Source: Falsarthrobacter nasiphocae
Lineage (GTDB): Bacteria; Actinomycetota; Actinomycetes; Actinomycetales; Micrococcaceae
DNA length: 64,000 bases
Direction of reading: 5' to 3'
NCBI RefSeq assembly: GCF_031456275.1
Contig: NZ_JAVDUI010000001.1
Coordinates: 310,001 to 374,000, forward strand
Every line of letters starts with the position of its first letter. The first letter of the stretch is position 1. This document shows, piece after piece, positions 1 to 8,938 of the stretch. A program made the translations under genes and the position numbers. The notes beneath the pieces were generated by a model. That model was given only the letters and a program-made list of their open reading frames with translations, did no database searches and had not been told where the DNA came from.

Positions 1-2806
1 GCACGGTGCGCCCCTTGAGCGCCTTCGTGCGGAACGGCTCGGGCCAGCCTCCGGGCGGGTCGCCGAGCTCCCCGGAGAGGAACGCGATGACGGAGTCCGG
101 GATGTCGAACTTCTGCGGGTCGGCCTCGAACTCGGCCGGGTCCGTCTTCTGTCCGACCAGCTGGAGGGCGAGGTCGCCGACGACCTTCGAGGACGGCGTC
201 ACCTTGACGAGGCGGCCCAGGATGCGGTCAGCCGCGGCGTAGGTGTTCTCGATCTCCTCGAACTGCTCGCCGAGGCCCAAGGCGAGGGCCTGCTGGCGGA
301 GGTTGGAGAGCTGTCCGCCCGGGATCTCGTGCTGGTACACGCGGCCCGTGGGCCCGGCCAGGCCGGACTCGAACGGCTTGTACAGGGTGCGGACGGCCTC
401 CCAGTAGGGCTCGAGAGCGCCGACCTTCTCCAGGTCCATGCCGGTGTCCCGCTCGGTGTGGGCGAGCGCCGCCACGAGGGCGGACATGCTGGGCTGGCTC
501 GTCGTGCCGGCGAGGGACGCGCTCGCAACGTCCACGGCGTCGACCCCTGCGTCCACCGCGGCGAGCAGGGTGGCCAGCTGACCGCCTGCAGTGTCGTGGG
601 TGTGGAGGTGCACGGGGAGGTCGAAGCGCTCGCGCAGGGCGGAGACGAGCTTCGCCGCCGCAGCCGGGCGCAAGAGGCCCGCCATGTCCTTGATCGCGAG
701 GACGTGAGCGCCGGCGTCGACGATCCGGGACGCGAGGTCCAGGTAATAGTCCAGCGTGTAGAGGTCCTCCGCCGGGTCCAGCAGGTCGCCCGTGTAGCAG
801 AGGGCGACCTCCGCGACGGCCGTGCCGGTCTCGCGGACGGCGCGGATGGCCGGCTCCATCTGGGAGACGTCGTTGAGTGCGTCGAAGATGCGGAAGATGT
901 CCACGCCCGTCTCGGCGGCCTCCTGGACGAACGCGCGCGTCACCTCCTCCGGGTACGGGGTGTAGCCGACGGTATTGCGCCCGCGCAGGAGCATCTGAAT
1001 GCACACGTTCGGCAGGGCCTCCCGCAGCTTCGCCAGGCGCTCCCACGGGTCCTCGCCGAGGAAGCGCAAGGCCACGTCGTAGGTGGCCCCTCCCCACGCC
1101 TCGACGGAGAGGAGCTCCGGCGTCAGGCGGGCCACGGCCGGGGCGGCCGCGAGCAGGTCCTTCGTGCGCACGCGGGTGGCCAGGAGGGACTGGTGTGCGT
1201 CGCGGAACGTCGTGTCCGTGACGGCGACGGCGTTCTGCTGGCGCAGGGCCTGGGCGAAGCCCTCCGGGCCCAGCTCGTCGAGACGCTGCTTGGAGCCTGC
1301 GGCGGCGTCGCCGTCCAGCTGCGGCAGCTTGGAGGACGGGTTGATCGAGAGCGGCGGGGTGCCGTGCGGCTGGTTCACGGCGACGTCCGCGAGCCACGTC
1401 AGGATCTTCGTGCCGCGGTCCGCTGAGCTGCGGGCGTTGAGGAGCTCCGGGCGCTCGTCGATGAAGCTCGTGGCCACGTTGCCCGCGAGGAACTCTGCGT
1501 CGTCGAGCACGGCCTGGAGGAACTGGATGTTCGTCGACACGCCGCGGATGCGGAACTCAGCGAGGGCTCGCCGCGCGCGGTGCACCGCCGTCGTGAAATC
1601 CCGGCCGCGGCAGGTGAGCTTGACGAGCATCGAGTCGAAGTGAGGGCTGATCTCCGCGCCCGTATAGACGGTGCCGCCGTCGAGGCGGACGCCGGCGCCG
1701 CCGGCGGAGCGGTAGCCGGTGATGCGTCCCACGTCCGGGCGGAAGCCGTTGGTGGGGTCCTCCGTGGTGATGCGGCACTGGAGCGCGGCGCCCTTGAGGT
1801 GGATGCTCTCCTGCTCGAGGCCCAGGTCGGAGAGGCGCTCCCCCGCTGCGATGCGCATCTGCGCCTGCACGAGGTCGACGTCCGTGATCTCCTCGGTGAC
1901 CGTGTGCTCCACCTGGATGCGCGGGTTCATCTCGATGAACACGTGCTGGCCCGCACGCTCGCCGACCGTGTCCACGAGGAACTCGACGGTTCCGGCGTTG
2001 ACGTAGCCGAGCGCCTTGGCGAACGCGACGGCGTCCTTGTAGAGCGCCTGGCGGATGGACTCGTCGAGGTTCGGCGCCGGCGCGATCTCGACGACCTTCT
2101 GGTGCCGGCGCTGAAGGGAGCAGTCGCGCTCGAAGAGGTGAACGGTCTCGCCGTGCTCGTCGGCGAGCACCTGGACCTCGATGTGCCGGGGGCGCAGCAC
2201 GGCCTGCTCGAGGAACACCGTGGCGTCTCCGAAGGCGGTCTCGGCCTCGCGCATGGCCGCCGCGAGGGCATCGGGCAGGTCCTCTCGCGTGTCGACCCGC
2301 CGCATCCCGCGCCCGCCGCCGCCGGCGACGGCCTTGACGAAGATCGGGAACCCGATCTCCTCCGCCTCGGCGAGGAGCTTGTCCTTGTCCGCGGACGGCG
2401 GCGTGGACTTCAGGGTCGGGATGCCCGCGGAGCGAGCGGCCTCGACCGCGTGGACCTTGTGCCCGGCGAGCTCGAGGATGTCAGCGCTCGGGCCGATGAA
2501 CTTGATCCCGTGCTCGGCCGCCGCCCGCGCAAGGCGGGGGTTCTCCGAGAGGAACCCGTACCCGGGGTAGATGGCGTCACAGCCGGCCTCCAGGGCGACG
2601 CGGATGATCTCGTCCACGTCCAGGTAGGCACGGACCGGGTGCCCCTCCTCGCCGATGAGGTAGGCCTCGTCCGCCTTCTGGCGGTGGATCGAGTTGCGGT
2701 CTTCGTGGGGGAAGACCGCGACGGTCTTGGCTCCCAACTCGAAAGCAGCTCGGAATGCGCGGATGGCAATCTCACCGCGGTTGGCTACCAGGATCTTCGA
2801 GAACAT
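1..2806 (-). CDS. pyc: pyruvate carboxylase, C-terminus cut by window edge
   Basis: Biotin-dependent anaplerotic enzyme that carboxylates pyruvate to oxaloacetate. The first residues MFSKILVANRGEIAIRAF are typical of the biotin carboxylase domain. The ATP-grasp loop AVAGGGGRGMR and the motif FIEMNPRIQVEHTVTEE follow. The carboxyltransferase domain starts near residue 530 with TDTTFRDAHQSLLATRVRT and contains the metal-site HLHTHDTAGG. About 935 residues are visible against roughly 1130 in the family, so the biotinyl carrier domain lies outside the window. Start chosen at the ATG matching family N-termini. Transcribed divergently from the ParA gene. Confidence 0.95.
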   Translation of the reverse strand, partial: MFSKILVANRGEIAIRAFRAAFELGAKTVAVFPHEDRNSIHRQKADEAYLIGEEGHPVRAYLDVDEIIRVALEAGCDAIYPGYGFLSENPRLARAAAEHGIKFIGPSADILELAGHKVHAVEAARSAGIPTLKSTPPSADKDKLLAEAEEIGFPIFVKAVAGGGGRGMRRVDTREDLPDALAAAMREAETAFGDATVFLEQAVLRPRHIEVQVLADEHGETVHLFERDCSLQRRHQKVVEIAPAPNLDESIRQALYKDAVAFAKALGYVNAGTVEFLVDTVGERAGQHVFIEMNPRIQVEHTVTEEITDVDLVQAQMRIAAGERLSDLGLEQESIHLKGAALQCRITTEDPTNGFRPDVGRITGYRSAGGAGVRLDGGTVYTGAEISPHFDSMLVKLTCRGRDFTTAVHRARRALAEFRIRGVSTNIQFLQAVLDDAEFLAGNVATSFIDERPELLNARSSADRGTKILTWLADVAVNQPHGTPPLSINPSSKLPQLDGDAAAGSKQRLDELGPEGFAQALRQQNAVAVTDTTFRDAHQSLLATRVRTKDLLAAAPAVARLTPELLSVEAWGGATYDVALRFLGEDPWERLAKLREALPNVCIQMLLRGRNTVGYTPYPEEVTRAFVQEAAETGVDIFRIFDALNDVSQMEPAIRAVRETGTAVAEVALCYTGDLLDPAEDLYTLDYYLDLASRIVDAGAHVLAIKDMAGLLRPAAAAKLVSALRERFDLPVHLHTHDTAGGQLATLLAAVDAGVDAVDVASASLAGTTSQPSMSALVAALAHTERDTGMDLEKVGALEPYWEAVRTLYKPFESGLAGPTGRVYQHEIPGGQLSNLRQQALALGLGEQFEEIENTYAAADRILGRLVKVTPSSKVVGDLALQLVGQKTDPAEFEADPQKFDIPDSVIAFLSGELGDPPGGWPEPFRTKALKGRTV

Positions 2807-3118
2807 CGTGCTCCTCGTGTACATGTCGAAGCGGGGTGCGCTGCATCCCACCTGCGTCCGCACCCCCGCGAATGGAGAGGGCGGGCCAGGAGCACCACAC
2901 CGTTGTCGTACGGCCCATCCTCCCAGATTCTCGCGCGGTTGGCGCAGGCACCCTCGCCTCCGTGGACTGTGATCCCCCTCACTTGGACGACGACGGCGGG
3001 CCGCGGCGGCCGCCCACCGCCGACCCGGCGTCCAGCGTTCACCGGGTTCAGGAATTATGCTGTACTTGTGCCTGCGAACCGCGGGCACGGGCCAACGACG
3101 AGCATTCGGAGATCCAGC
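2807..3118. promoter_or_regulatory. divergent intergenic region between pyc and the ParA gene
   Basis: 312 bases separate two divergent starts, so both promoters should lie here. A TATGCT hexamer (about 3057-3062) is a fair -10 candidate for the ParA gene, about 57 bases before its GTG. No convincing -35 box, riboswitch or small gene was found. Confidence 0.4.
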
Positions 3119-3916
3119 GTGCAAATTGTGAGTGTGAGCAGTCTCAAGGGCGGCGTCGGCAAGACCTCGGTCACCTCGGGCCTCGCCTCGGCAGCGCTTG
3201 CCGCGGGCCTCAAGACGCTTGTCATTGACCTCGACCCCCACGCGGACCTCTCCACGGCGCTGGGCCTTCCCGCGGGCCAGGGCACGCCGGTGGGCGAGCT
3301 CCTGCGGCGGCCCAAGAAGCACGACCTCCGCGACCACGTGCGCACTGCCCCGTGGGTGAGCATCGCCTCGGCCAAGAACAAGGAGGACAAGCGCCTCGTC
3401 CTCGACGTGCTCGCGGGCAGCTCCGCCTCGGCCCTCTTCGACCGCCCCGACCTCTCCCGGCGGGACCTCCACCGGCTCGAGACGCTCGTGGCCAAGATCG
3501 ATGGCTACGACCTCGTCCTCATCGACTGCCCGCCCTCGTTCTCGGGCCTCACGCGCATGGCGTGGGTGACGAGTGACGACGTCGTCCTCGTGGCCGAGCC
3601 CGGCCTGTTCTCGGTGGCGGGAACGGAGCGCACGCTGCGGGCCCTCAAGCTCTTCATGGCGGAGTACGCGCCGAGCATCACGGGAACGCACGTCGTGGCC
3701 AACCGGATCCGGGACGACTTCCCCGAGCACGCCTACCGCCTCAAGGAGATGCGGGAGATGTTCGCGGACCACCTGATTGAGCCGGCGCTCCCCGAGCTGC
3801 ACGAGTGGCAGCAGGTCCAGGGCGCGGCTTACCCCATTCACCAGTGGCCCACGCGCACGGCCCGAGCGGCCGCGCAGCGGTTCGACACCCTCCTGGCCCA
3901 GCTCCGCCGCGTCTAA
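3119..3916 (+). CDS. ParA/MinD-type ATPase (orphan ParA)
   Basis: 265-residue P-loop ATPase of the ParA family. The deviant Walker A is SLKGGVGKTS (residues 8-17), switch I is the DLDPHADLS stretch, and Walker B is YDLVLIDCPPSFSGL. These ATPases position plasmids, chromosomes or protein complexes. No ParB gene is adjacent, and it is distinct from the second ParA at 46-47 kb. The GTG start at 3119 puts the P-loop at the usual distance from the N-terminus; the frame is open upstream but reads antisense to pyc. The noncoding stretch just downstream carries an iterated motif (3961-4117) that could be a binding site. Confidence 0.85.
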   Translation: MQIVSVSSLKGGVGKTSVTSGLASAALAAGLKTLVIDLDPHADLSTALGLPAGQGTPVGELLRRPKKHDLRDHVRTAPWVSIASAKNKEDKRLVLDVLAGSSASALFDRPDLSRRDLHRLETLVAKIDGYDLVLIDCPPSFSGLTRMAWVTSDDVVLVAEPGLFSVAGTERTLRALKLFMAEYAPSITGTHVVANRIRDDFPEHAYRLKEMREMFADHLIEPALPELHEWQQVQGAAYPIHQWPTRTARAAAQRFDTLLAQLRRV

Positions 3917-3960
3917 GCGCCGCGCCCTGGTGCTCTTGGCCGGCCTGAGGCGCTTGAGCG

Positions 3961-4117
3961 ATCAATCCACGTCACGATTGAATCATCTACGTCGCCTTTA
4001 ACGGCCTCAGCCCGCGAAAACACGCCTCGTTCCCGACCCAGTTTGTTCAATCGTGACGCAGATTGACGGGTGGCTACAGTGACGCCGATTGACTGCGGGG
4101 GCAGCGCGCCAGATTGA
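3961..4117. repeat. cluster of GTGACG-NN-GATTGA repeats in both orientations
   Basis: The intergenic region between the convergent ParA and MerR genes contains repeated units. On the plus strand they are near 4053 (GTGACGCAGATTGAC) and 4080 (GTGACGCCGATTGAC), with a partial unit near 4110. On the minus strand one lies near 3962-3975 (GTGACGTGGATTGA), with a degenerate one next to it. A perfect 12-bp inverted repeat, GTCACGATTGAA at 3971-3982 against 4046-4057, is part of this pattern. The arrangement resembles protein-binding iterons more than a simple terminator. Confidence 0.5.
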
Positions 4118-4160
4118 CCGCCGGGGCCTCGGCAACCCCAATGGGCCGCAGGGACGTGCT

Positions 4161-4763
4161 CTAGGAAATCTTGCGGGCTGAGCGGCGGCGGCTGAGCTCG
4201 TTGTCCCCGAAGAGCGCCGGCGTCTCGTTGACCGGGGTCTCATGGGCCGGGGACTCGGACGGCAACTCGGCGAGCGTGCCCTCGAGCTCGCGCCACACGC
4301 GGCCCACGGCGATGCCGAACACGCCCTGGCCGCCCTGGACCAGGTCCACGACCTCGTCAGCGGACGTGCACTCGTACACCGAGGCTCCGTCACTCATGAG
4401 CGTGATCTGGGCGAGGTCCTGGACACCGCGCTCCCGAAGGTGCTCCACGGCGCTGCGGATCTGCTGGAGGGACACGCCCGTGTCGAGGAGGCGCTTGACG
4501 ACCTTGAGCACAAGGATGTCGCGGAAGCTGTAGAGGCGCTGCGTGCCGGACCCGTGGGCGGACCGCACGGCGGGCTCGACGAGTCCGGTTCGGGCCCAGT
4601 AGTCCAGCTGGCGGTAGGTGATGCCCGCGACCTTGCAGGCGGTGGGGCCGCGGTAGCCCGCGTCCTCGTCAAGGTAGGAGACGTCCTCGTCGAAGAGCAC
4701 GCCCTGGGCACCATGAGGCACGGGGCCTTCTGGACCTTGTGCTGCTAGACCCTTGTGGATCAC
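4161..4763 (-). CDS. MerR-family regulator (Rv1830-like)
   Basis: 200 residues. A winged-helix MerR DNA-binding domain spans about residues 35-110, with ITYRQLDYWARTGLVEP as the recognition region and RLYSFRDILVLKVVKRLLDTGVS following. The C-terminal half lacks obvious ligand cysteines. GTG start at 4763 preceded by GAGGAGGAT. Its place next to ftsR and garA matches the actinobacterial order Rv1827-Rv1828-Rv1829-Rv1830. The DUF151 nuclease gene usually between the two MerR genes is absent here, as only 170 bases separate them. The exact regulon is unknown. Confidence 0.8.
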   Translation of the reverse strand: MIHKGLAAQGPEGPVPHGAQGVLFDEDVSYLDEDAGYRGPTACKVAGITYRQLDYWARTGLVEPAVRSAHGSGTQRLYSFRDILVLKVVKRLLDTGVSLQQIRSAVEHLRERGVQDLAQITLMSDGASVYECTSADEVVDLVQGGQGVFGIAVGRVWRELEGTLAELPSESPAHETPVNETPALFGDNELSRRRSARKIS

Positions 4764-4933
4764 GGCATCCTCCTCGCGCGGCTTCTCCGATTGATGGGCG
4801 AGCCGCTGTCCCGGCCCGCCCGTGCACCCCTCGATGGGGTTATTGACGACTACTACAATCCCATGCCGCGGGGCCGACGTACCGACCGGTGTGAATGCGA
4901 GCGTGTCGCGTCACGGCGTGCTATAGGAGAAAA

Positions 4934-5671
4934 CTAGGGGCGACGGTCGAGGACGTCGAGGTGCGAGCGGACGAGGACCTTGTTGAGGTTGACGCAGATC
5001 TCGCTCAGCTCGCGGGCCATCTCCATGCGACGGCCCTGCGTCTCGCCGTCCCGGCGCGCAGCGGTGGGGGCGATGGCGCGCTCAACGATCTCCATCTGGC
5101 GGTCCGCAGCGGACTTGAGCATCCGGGCGTAGCGCGCGTCGAGGCCGAAGCGGGCGAGCTGCATGCAGGACGTGACGATCTCGACGTCCGTCTCACTGAA
5201 ACCGCGGGTCTTGCGCTCGATGAGACCGTAGGACATGAGCTCCTGCAGGCTGCGCTCAGTGGCGCCGGTGGCCTTGGCCAGCTCGGAGAGCTCCATGCTG
5301 CGGGAGACGGCCTGAGTGGCGTCCGAGACGAGGCGCGGGGCCACGTGGGCGGTGATCTGCTGGTCCTCGGGGCGCTCACCGCGGTCGATGGCGTCCAGGT
5401 AGTCCTTGATGACCTTGAGCGGGAGGTACTGGTCCCGCTGCAGGGCCAGGATGAAGCGGAGGCGCTCGACGTCACTCGCCGTGTACTTGCGGTACCCCGC
5501 GGGCGTGCGCTGCGGCGTGATGAGGCCCTTGTCCTCGAGGAAGCGGATCTTGGACGCGCTGACCTGCGGGAACTCTGCGTCCAGCTCAGCGAGTACCTCG
5601 CCGATGTTCAGGACGACAGCACGGGAGGGGGCAGAGGCCGCTGCGGGCGAGCGGCGAGCGTTCGTGGCCAT
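4934..5671 (-). CDS. ftsR: MerR-family regulator FtsR (Rv1828-like)
   Basis: 245-residue MerR-type regulator. The DNA-binding part includes VSASKIRFLEDKGLITPQR and GYRKYTASDVERLRFILALQ. A longer helical C-terminal half carries a second HTH-like segment (LQELMSYGLIERKTRGF). In Corynebacterium the orthologue (FtsR) activates ftsZ. The ATG at 5671 (MATNARRS) is preferred over an upstream in-frame start because GAGAGGAAC sits directly before it. It lies directly downstream of garA on the same strand and is probably co-transcribed. Confidence 0.8.
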   Translation of the reverse strand: MATNARRSPAAASAPSRAVVLNIGEVLAELDAEFPQVSASKIRFLEDKGLITPQRTPAGYRKYTASDVERLRFILALQRDQYLPLKVIKDYLDAIDRGERPEDQQITAHVAPRLVSDATQAVSRSMELSELAKATGATERSLQELMSYGLIERKTRGFSETDVEIVTSCMQLARFGLDARYARMLKSAADRQMEIVERAIAPTAARRDGETQGRRMEMARELSEICVNLNKVLVRSHLDVLDRRP

Positions 5672-5736
5672 GTGTTCCTCTCGTGTAATGCCCAAGATTC
5701 CACCCTGAGCGAAGCGGCGGTGTCTACCAGTATGAC

Positions 5737-6213
5737 CTACTGCGCGGCCGCAGGGGAAGTGAGGAAAGTGAGACGGAACTTTCCGATCTGCACTTCCATG
5801 CCCGAGCGCAGGGTCAGGGCGTCCACGCGGTCCTGGTTGACGTACGTGCCGTTGAGGCTGCCCATGTCCACGAGCTCGAACGACTGCCCGTGCCGGCGGA
5901 ACTCCACGTGCCGGCGGGAGACAGTGACGTCGTCGAGGAAGATGTCCGCATCCGGGTGGCGCCCGGCGGAGGTCACGTCGGCGTCGAGCAGGAAGCGCGC
6001 ACCCGCGTTGGCGCCCGAGAAGGCGACGAGCAGCGCGGAGTCCGCCGGCAGGGCCGCAACCGCGGCCTCTTCCTCGGGGGTGAGCGCGCGGCTCACCGGT
6101 CGGCTACCCTGCGGGATGGTGATGGTGGTGGTCTCGAGGGAGGGCTCGGAGGCGCCGCCCTGCGCAGCCGAGCCGTGGGTGCTCTCAGCGGCAGAGGCAG
6201 TGTTCGACGTCAT
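5737..6213 (-). CDS. garA: FHA-domain metabolic regulator GarA/OdhI
   Basis: 158 residues. The N-terminal tail carries ETTT (residues 27-30), matching the conserved threonine motif phosphorylated by PknB/PknG kinases in GarA/OdhI. The C-terminal FHA domain has AGRHPDADIFLDD, the SRRHVEF phosphopeptide-binding residues and GSLNGTYVN. In relatives, the unphosphorylated protein binds and inhibits 2-oxoglutarate dehydrogenase and controls glutamate metabolism. ATG at 6213 chosen because GGAAGG lies upstream and the phospho-motif then sits at the usual position. Confidence 0.9.
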   Translation of the reverse strand: MTSNTASAAESTHGSAAQGGASEPSLETTTITIPQGSRPVSRALTPEEEAAVAALPADSALLVAFSGANAGARFLLDADVTSAGRHPDADIFLDDVTVSRRHVEFRRHGQSFELVDMGSLNGTYVNQDRVDALTLRSGMEVQIGKFRLTFLTSPAAAQ

Positions 6214-6368
6214 GGGTCTTACCTTCCAACGGGCTTCGTGACACGATCGTGATCTTTGGACACTCAGTCTATCGGCACGGGCGGAGCCCCGCACCACATA
6301 TGTGGATAACAATTCGCCAAGTGGACACCGATCACTTGACCCGCCGACAGCCCGTGGGCCCGGGGCGG

Positions 6369-6722
6369 TTACCCCTTGGGCTCGCGGAGGATCTTCTCCA
6401 TGGACTTGCCCCGCCCGACCTCGTCGACGAGCTTGTCGAGGTAGCGGATCTTCCGCATGAGCGGGTCCTCGACCTCCTCCACGCGGATCCCGCAGATGAC
6501 GCCAGTGATGAGGTCTGCGTGCGGGTTGAGGTCCGCGTCCGCGAAGAACTCCTCGAACGAGCTCCCGTCCGCAAGGTGCTTCTCGAGCCGCTCCTGGCTG
6601 AAGCCGGTGAGCCAGCGCGTGACCTCGTCCACCTCCGCCTTGCCCCGGCCCCTCTTCTCCGCCTTGGTGACGTAGTGGGGGTAGACCTCGGAGACGGGCA
6701 TGCTGAAGATCTTGTGTGCCAT
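6369..6722 (-). CDS. DUF2200 family protein
   Basis: 117 residues. The sequence [18 protein letters not shown] and the stretch [19 protein letters not shown] are typical of DUF2200, a small family of unknown function whose full length is about 110-120 residues. The ATG at 6722 matches the family start; an upstream extension is open but unlike the family. Stand-alone gene with a short gap to garA on one side and the catabolic cluster on the other. Confidence 0.8.
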   Translation of the reverse strand: MAHKIFSMPVSEVYPHYVTKAEKRGRGKAEVDEVTRWLTGFSQERLEKHLADGSSFEEFFADADLNPHADLITGVICGIRVEEVEDPLMRKIRYLDKLVDEVGRGKSMEKILREPKG

Positions 6723-6867
6723 GGCACCGAGTCTATCGGCGCCTCCCCCTCCCGTTGCGCGGCGAGTTTCGCCCACGAAACCGGGCTCCAGCGTGCAGAA
6801 CCCGCCACGGAACGAGAGGTGGTGGGGGCGGATGGTGGGGGCCGACGGCCCGCACCCCCGGCCGCGG

Positions 6868-8760
6868 CTACCGCTGCGCGCGCAGGGCGCCCGCGAAGAA
6901 CCCCCTGAGCCCCTCTGTGTCCTCCAGGGAGAACACTCCGGCCACGTACTGGTCCGGGCGGACGACGACGACGGCGCCGCGGCGCGAGATCCCCCTCTCC
7001 TCGAAGATGTCCACGCCGTTCCAGGCGCTGGGCCCCGCCGCGAAGACCTTCTCCCAGTCCGTCAGGCCGAGCGGACCGGACTGCGGCCGGAACACGCCCG
7101 GCACCCGCCCCAGGTCCACCTCCGTGTACGCCTGCTGGTACACGGCCTTGACGTCGAACACGGCATCCGGGTCAGCCCCGTCCGGGGTGTGGGCGGCGAC
7201 GGGCGAGTCCTCGGACCCCATCCACGCGGCCCAGCGCTCGAGGGCGGTGTCCTCGCCGGGCAAGCCGTCGTCGGCAAACGCATAGACGCGCCACCGCCCG
7301 TCCGCGGACGCGTGGTGACCCAAATGCACCGCGTTGCCGTCCGCGACGCACGTGACGGGCGCGGACTTGAAGCGCTTGCCGAGCGGGAAGCCGGAGGCGA
7401 GGTCCTGCGCCTCCGCCCCGCCGATGATCTCCGAGGGCCCGTACTGGGTCATGAACCCGGAGGGGAACTCGGCGGTGGCGAGGTAGTGCTGGGCGAGGTC
7501 GTTGGGATCCGTGATCTCCTCGGGCTTGCGGGCCATGAGGGAGGACCACTCGCGGTCGAAGTCGATGAGCTGCTGGGCCACGGGGCGCCGCTCGGAGCCG
7601 TAGGTGCGCAGCAGGGAGGCGGGCGCGAGACCCGTCAGGACGTGGCCCAGCTTCCAGCCGAGGTTGAATCCGTCCTGCATGGACACGTTCATGCCCTGCC
7701 CGGCCTTGGCGCTGTGCGTGTGGCAGGCGTCGCCGGTGAGGAAGACGCGGGGGTTGCGCTCGGCGCCTGGGTCGACGTCGTCGAACCCGTCCGTGACGCG
7801 GTGCCCCACCTCGTAGACGCTGTGCCACGCGATTTCCTTGACGTCGATCGTGTACGGGTGGAGGATCTCGTTGGCCCGGCGGATGATCTCCTCGACGGGG
7901 GTCTGGCGGACGCGGTGGTCGTCGTCGGCCGCGACCTCGCCGAGGTCGATGTACATGCGGCTCAGGTACCCGCCCTCGCGCGGGATGTGGAGGATGTTGC
8001 CCGCCTTGGCGTTGATGGCGCACTTGGTGCGCCAGTCCGGGAAGTCCGTGTTGACGAGGACGTCCATGACGCCCCACGCGTGGGCGGCGGCGGTCCCCAC
8101 GTGCGTGCGGCCAATGGCCTTCCGCACGCCGCTGCGCGCGCCGTCGCAGCCGACGACGTAGCTGGCGCGCACGGTGAACTCCTCGCCGGCCTGCGGGCCT
8201 GCGGTGCGGCGGAGCGTGACCGTCACGGGCTCCCCCTCGGCCTCGGGGACCTCAAGGCCCACGAACTCGACTCCGTAGTCCGGGACAATCCGCCCGGGGC
8301 CCCGCACCGCGGCCTCGGCGAAGTAGTCGAGGACGCGGGCCTGGTTGACGATCAGGTGCGGGAACTCGCTGATGTTGAGCGCGTAGTCCTCCGTGCGGGA
8401 GGTGCGCACGATCCGCTCGGGGTTCTCGGGGTCCGGGCCCCAGAAGTTCATGTAGGCGATGTTGTAGGCCTCGGCGACGATCCGCTCGGCGAACCCGAAC
8501 GCCTGGAAGGTCTCGACGGAGCGGGGCTGGATGCCGTCCGCCTGGCCGAGGACGAGGCGGCCCTCGCGGCGCTCGACGATCCGCGTGCGCACGTCCGGGA
8601 ACTGGGACATCTGGGCGGCGAGGAGCATGCCGGCCGGGCCTGAGCCGACGATGAGGACGTCGAGCTCCTCGGGGATCTCGGCGGGGCGGTCGAGGCCCAC
8701 GCCGGCTGCCGCGTGAATGCGCGGATCCCCTGAAACGTACCCGTGATGATGGAACTGCAT
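6868..8760 (-). CDS. FAD-dependent aromatic hydroxylase (3-hydroxybenzoate 4-monooxygenase / phenol 2-monooxygenase type)
   Basis: 630 residues. The N-terminal Rossmann motif is [18 protein letters not shown] (about residues 34-51). The second FAD motif is [20 protein letters not shown], and the internal DG motif is [16 protein letters not shown]. The C-terminal thioredoxin-like domain ends with [13 protein letters not shown]. Length and sequence closely resemble Comamonas MobA (3-hydroxybenzoate to protocatechuate) from its MQFH start to its end. The substrate here is not provable; in a homoprotocatechuate cluster a hydroxyphenylacetate-like or hydroxybenzoate substrate is plausible. AAGGAGGGTC precedes the ATG. 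Divergent from the ThDP gene, with a palindrome between them. Confidence 0.85.
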   Translation of the reverse strand: MQFHHHGYVSGDPRIHAAAGVGLDRPAEIPEELDVLIVGSGPAGMLLAAQMSQFPDVRTRIVERREGRLVLGQADGIQPRSVETFQAFGFAERIVAEAYNIAYMNFWGPDPENPERIVRTSRTEDYALNISEFPHLIVNQARVLDYFAEAAVRGPGRIVPDYGVEFVGLEVPEAEGEPVTVTLRRTAGPQAGEEFTVRASYVVGCDGARSGVRKAIGRTHVGTAAAHAWGVMDVLVNTDFPDWRTKCAINAKAGNILHIPREGGYLSRMYIDLGEVAADDDHRVRQTPVEEIIRRANEILHPYTIDVKEIAWHSVYEVGHRVTDGFDDVDPGAERNPRVFLTGDACHTHSAKAGQGMNVSMQDGFNLGWKLGHVLTGLAPASLLRTYGSERRPVAQQLIDFDREWSSLMARKPEEITDPNDLAQHYLATAEFPSGFMTQYGPSEIIGGAEAQDLASGFPLGKRFKSAPVTCVADGNAVHLGHHASADGRWRVYAFADDGLPGEDTALERWAAWMGSEDSPVAAHTPDGADPDAVFDVKAVYQQAYTEVDLGRVPGVFRPQSGPLGLTDWEKVFAAGPSAWNGVDIFEERGISRRGAVVVVRPDQYVAGVFSLEDTEGLRGFFAGALRAQR

Positions 8761-8806
8761 GACCCTCCTTGGTCGAGCCGAGCCTTACCGATGAGACGGA
8801 CCTCAC

Positions 8807-8825
8807 AGAAGTGTGTCATACTTCT
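8807..8825. promoter_or_regulatory. 19-bp palindromic operator candidate
   Basis: AGAAGTGTGTCATACTTCT is a near-perfect palindrome with 6-bp outer arms and matching TG/CA inside. It lies between the divergent hydroxylase and ThDP genes, 46 bases upstream of the hydroxylase start. The GntR or another regulator may bind here; this is inference. Confidence 0.45.
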
Positions 8826-8938
8826 TCCCGTCCGGCGGAAAAGACCGTCGATGCTCGAAAAATGGGCACTAACGCGCCGCGCGCGAAGACACATACGGCC
8901 ATCACTGTTCCGTCCTTCTCTGCGCGAAAGGCTCCACC

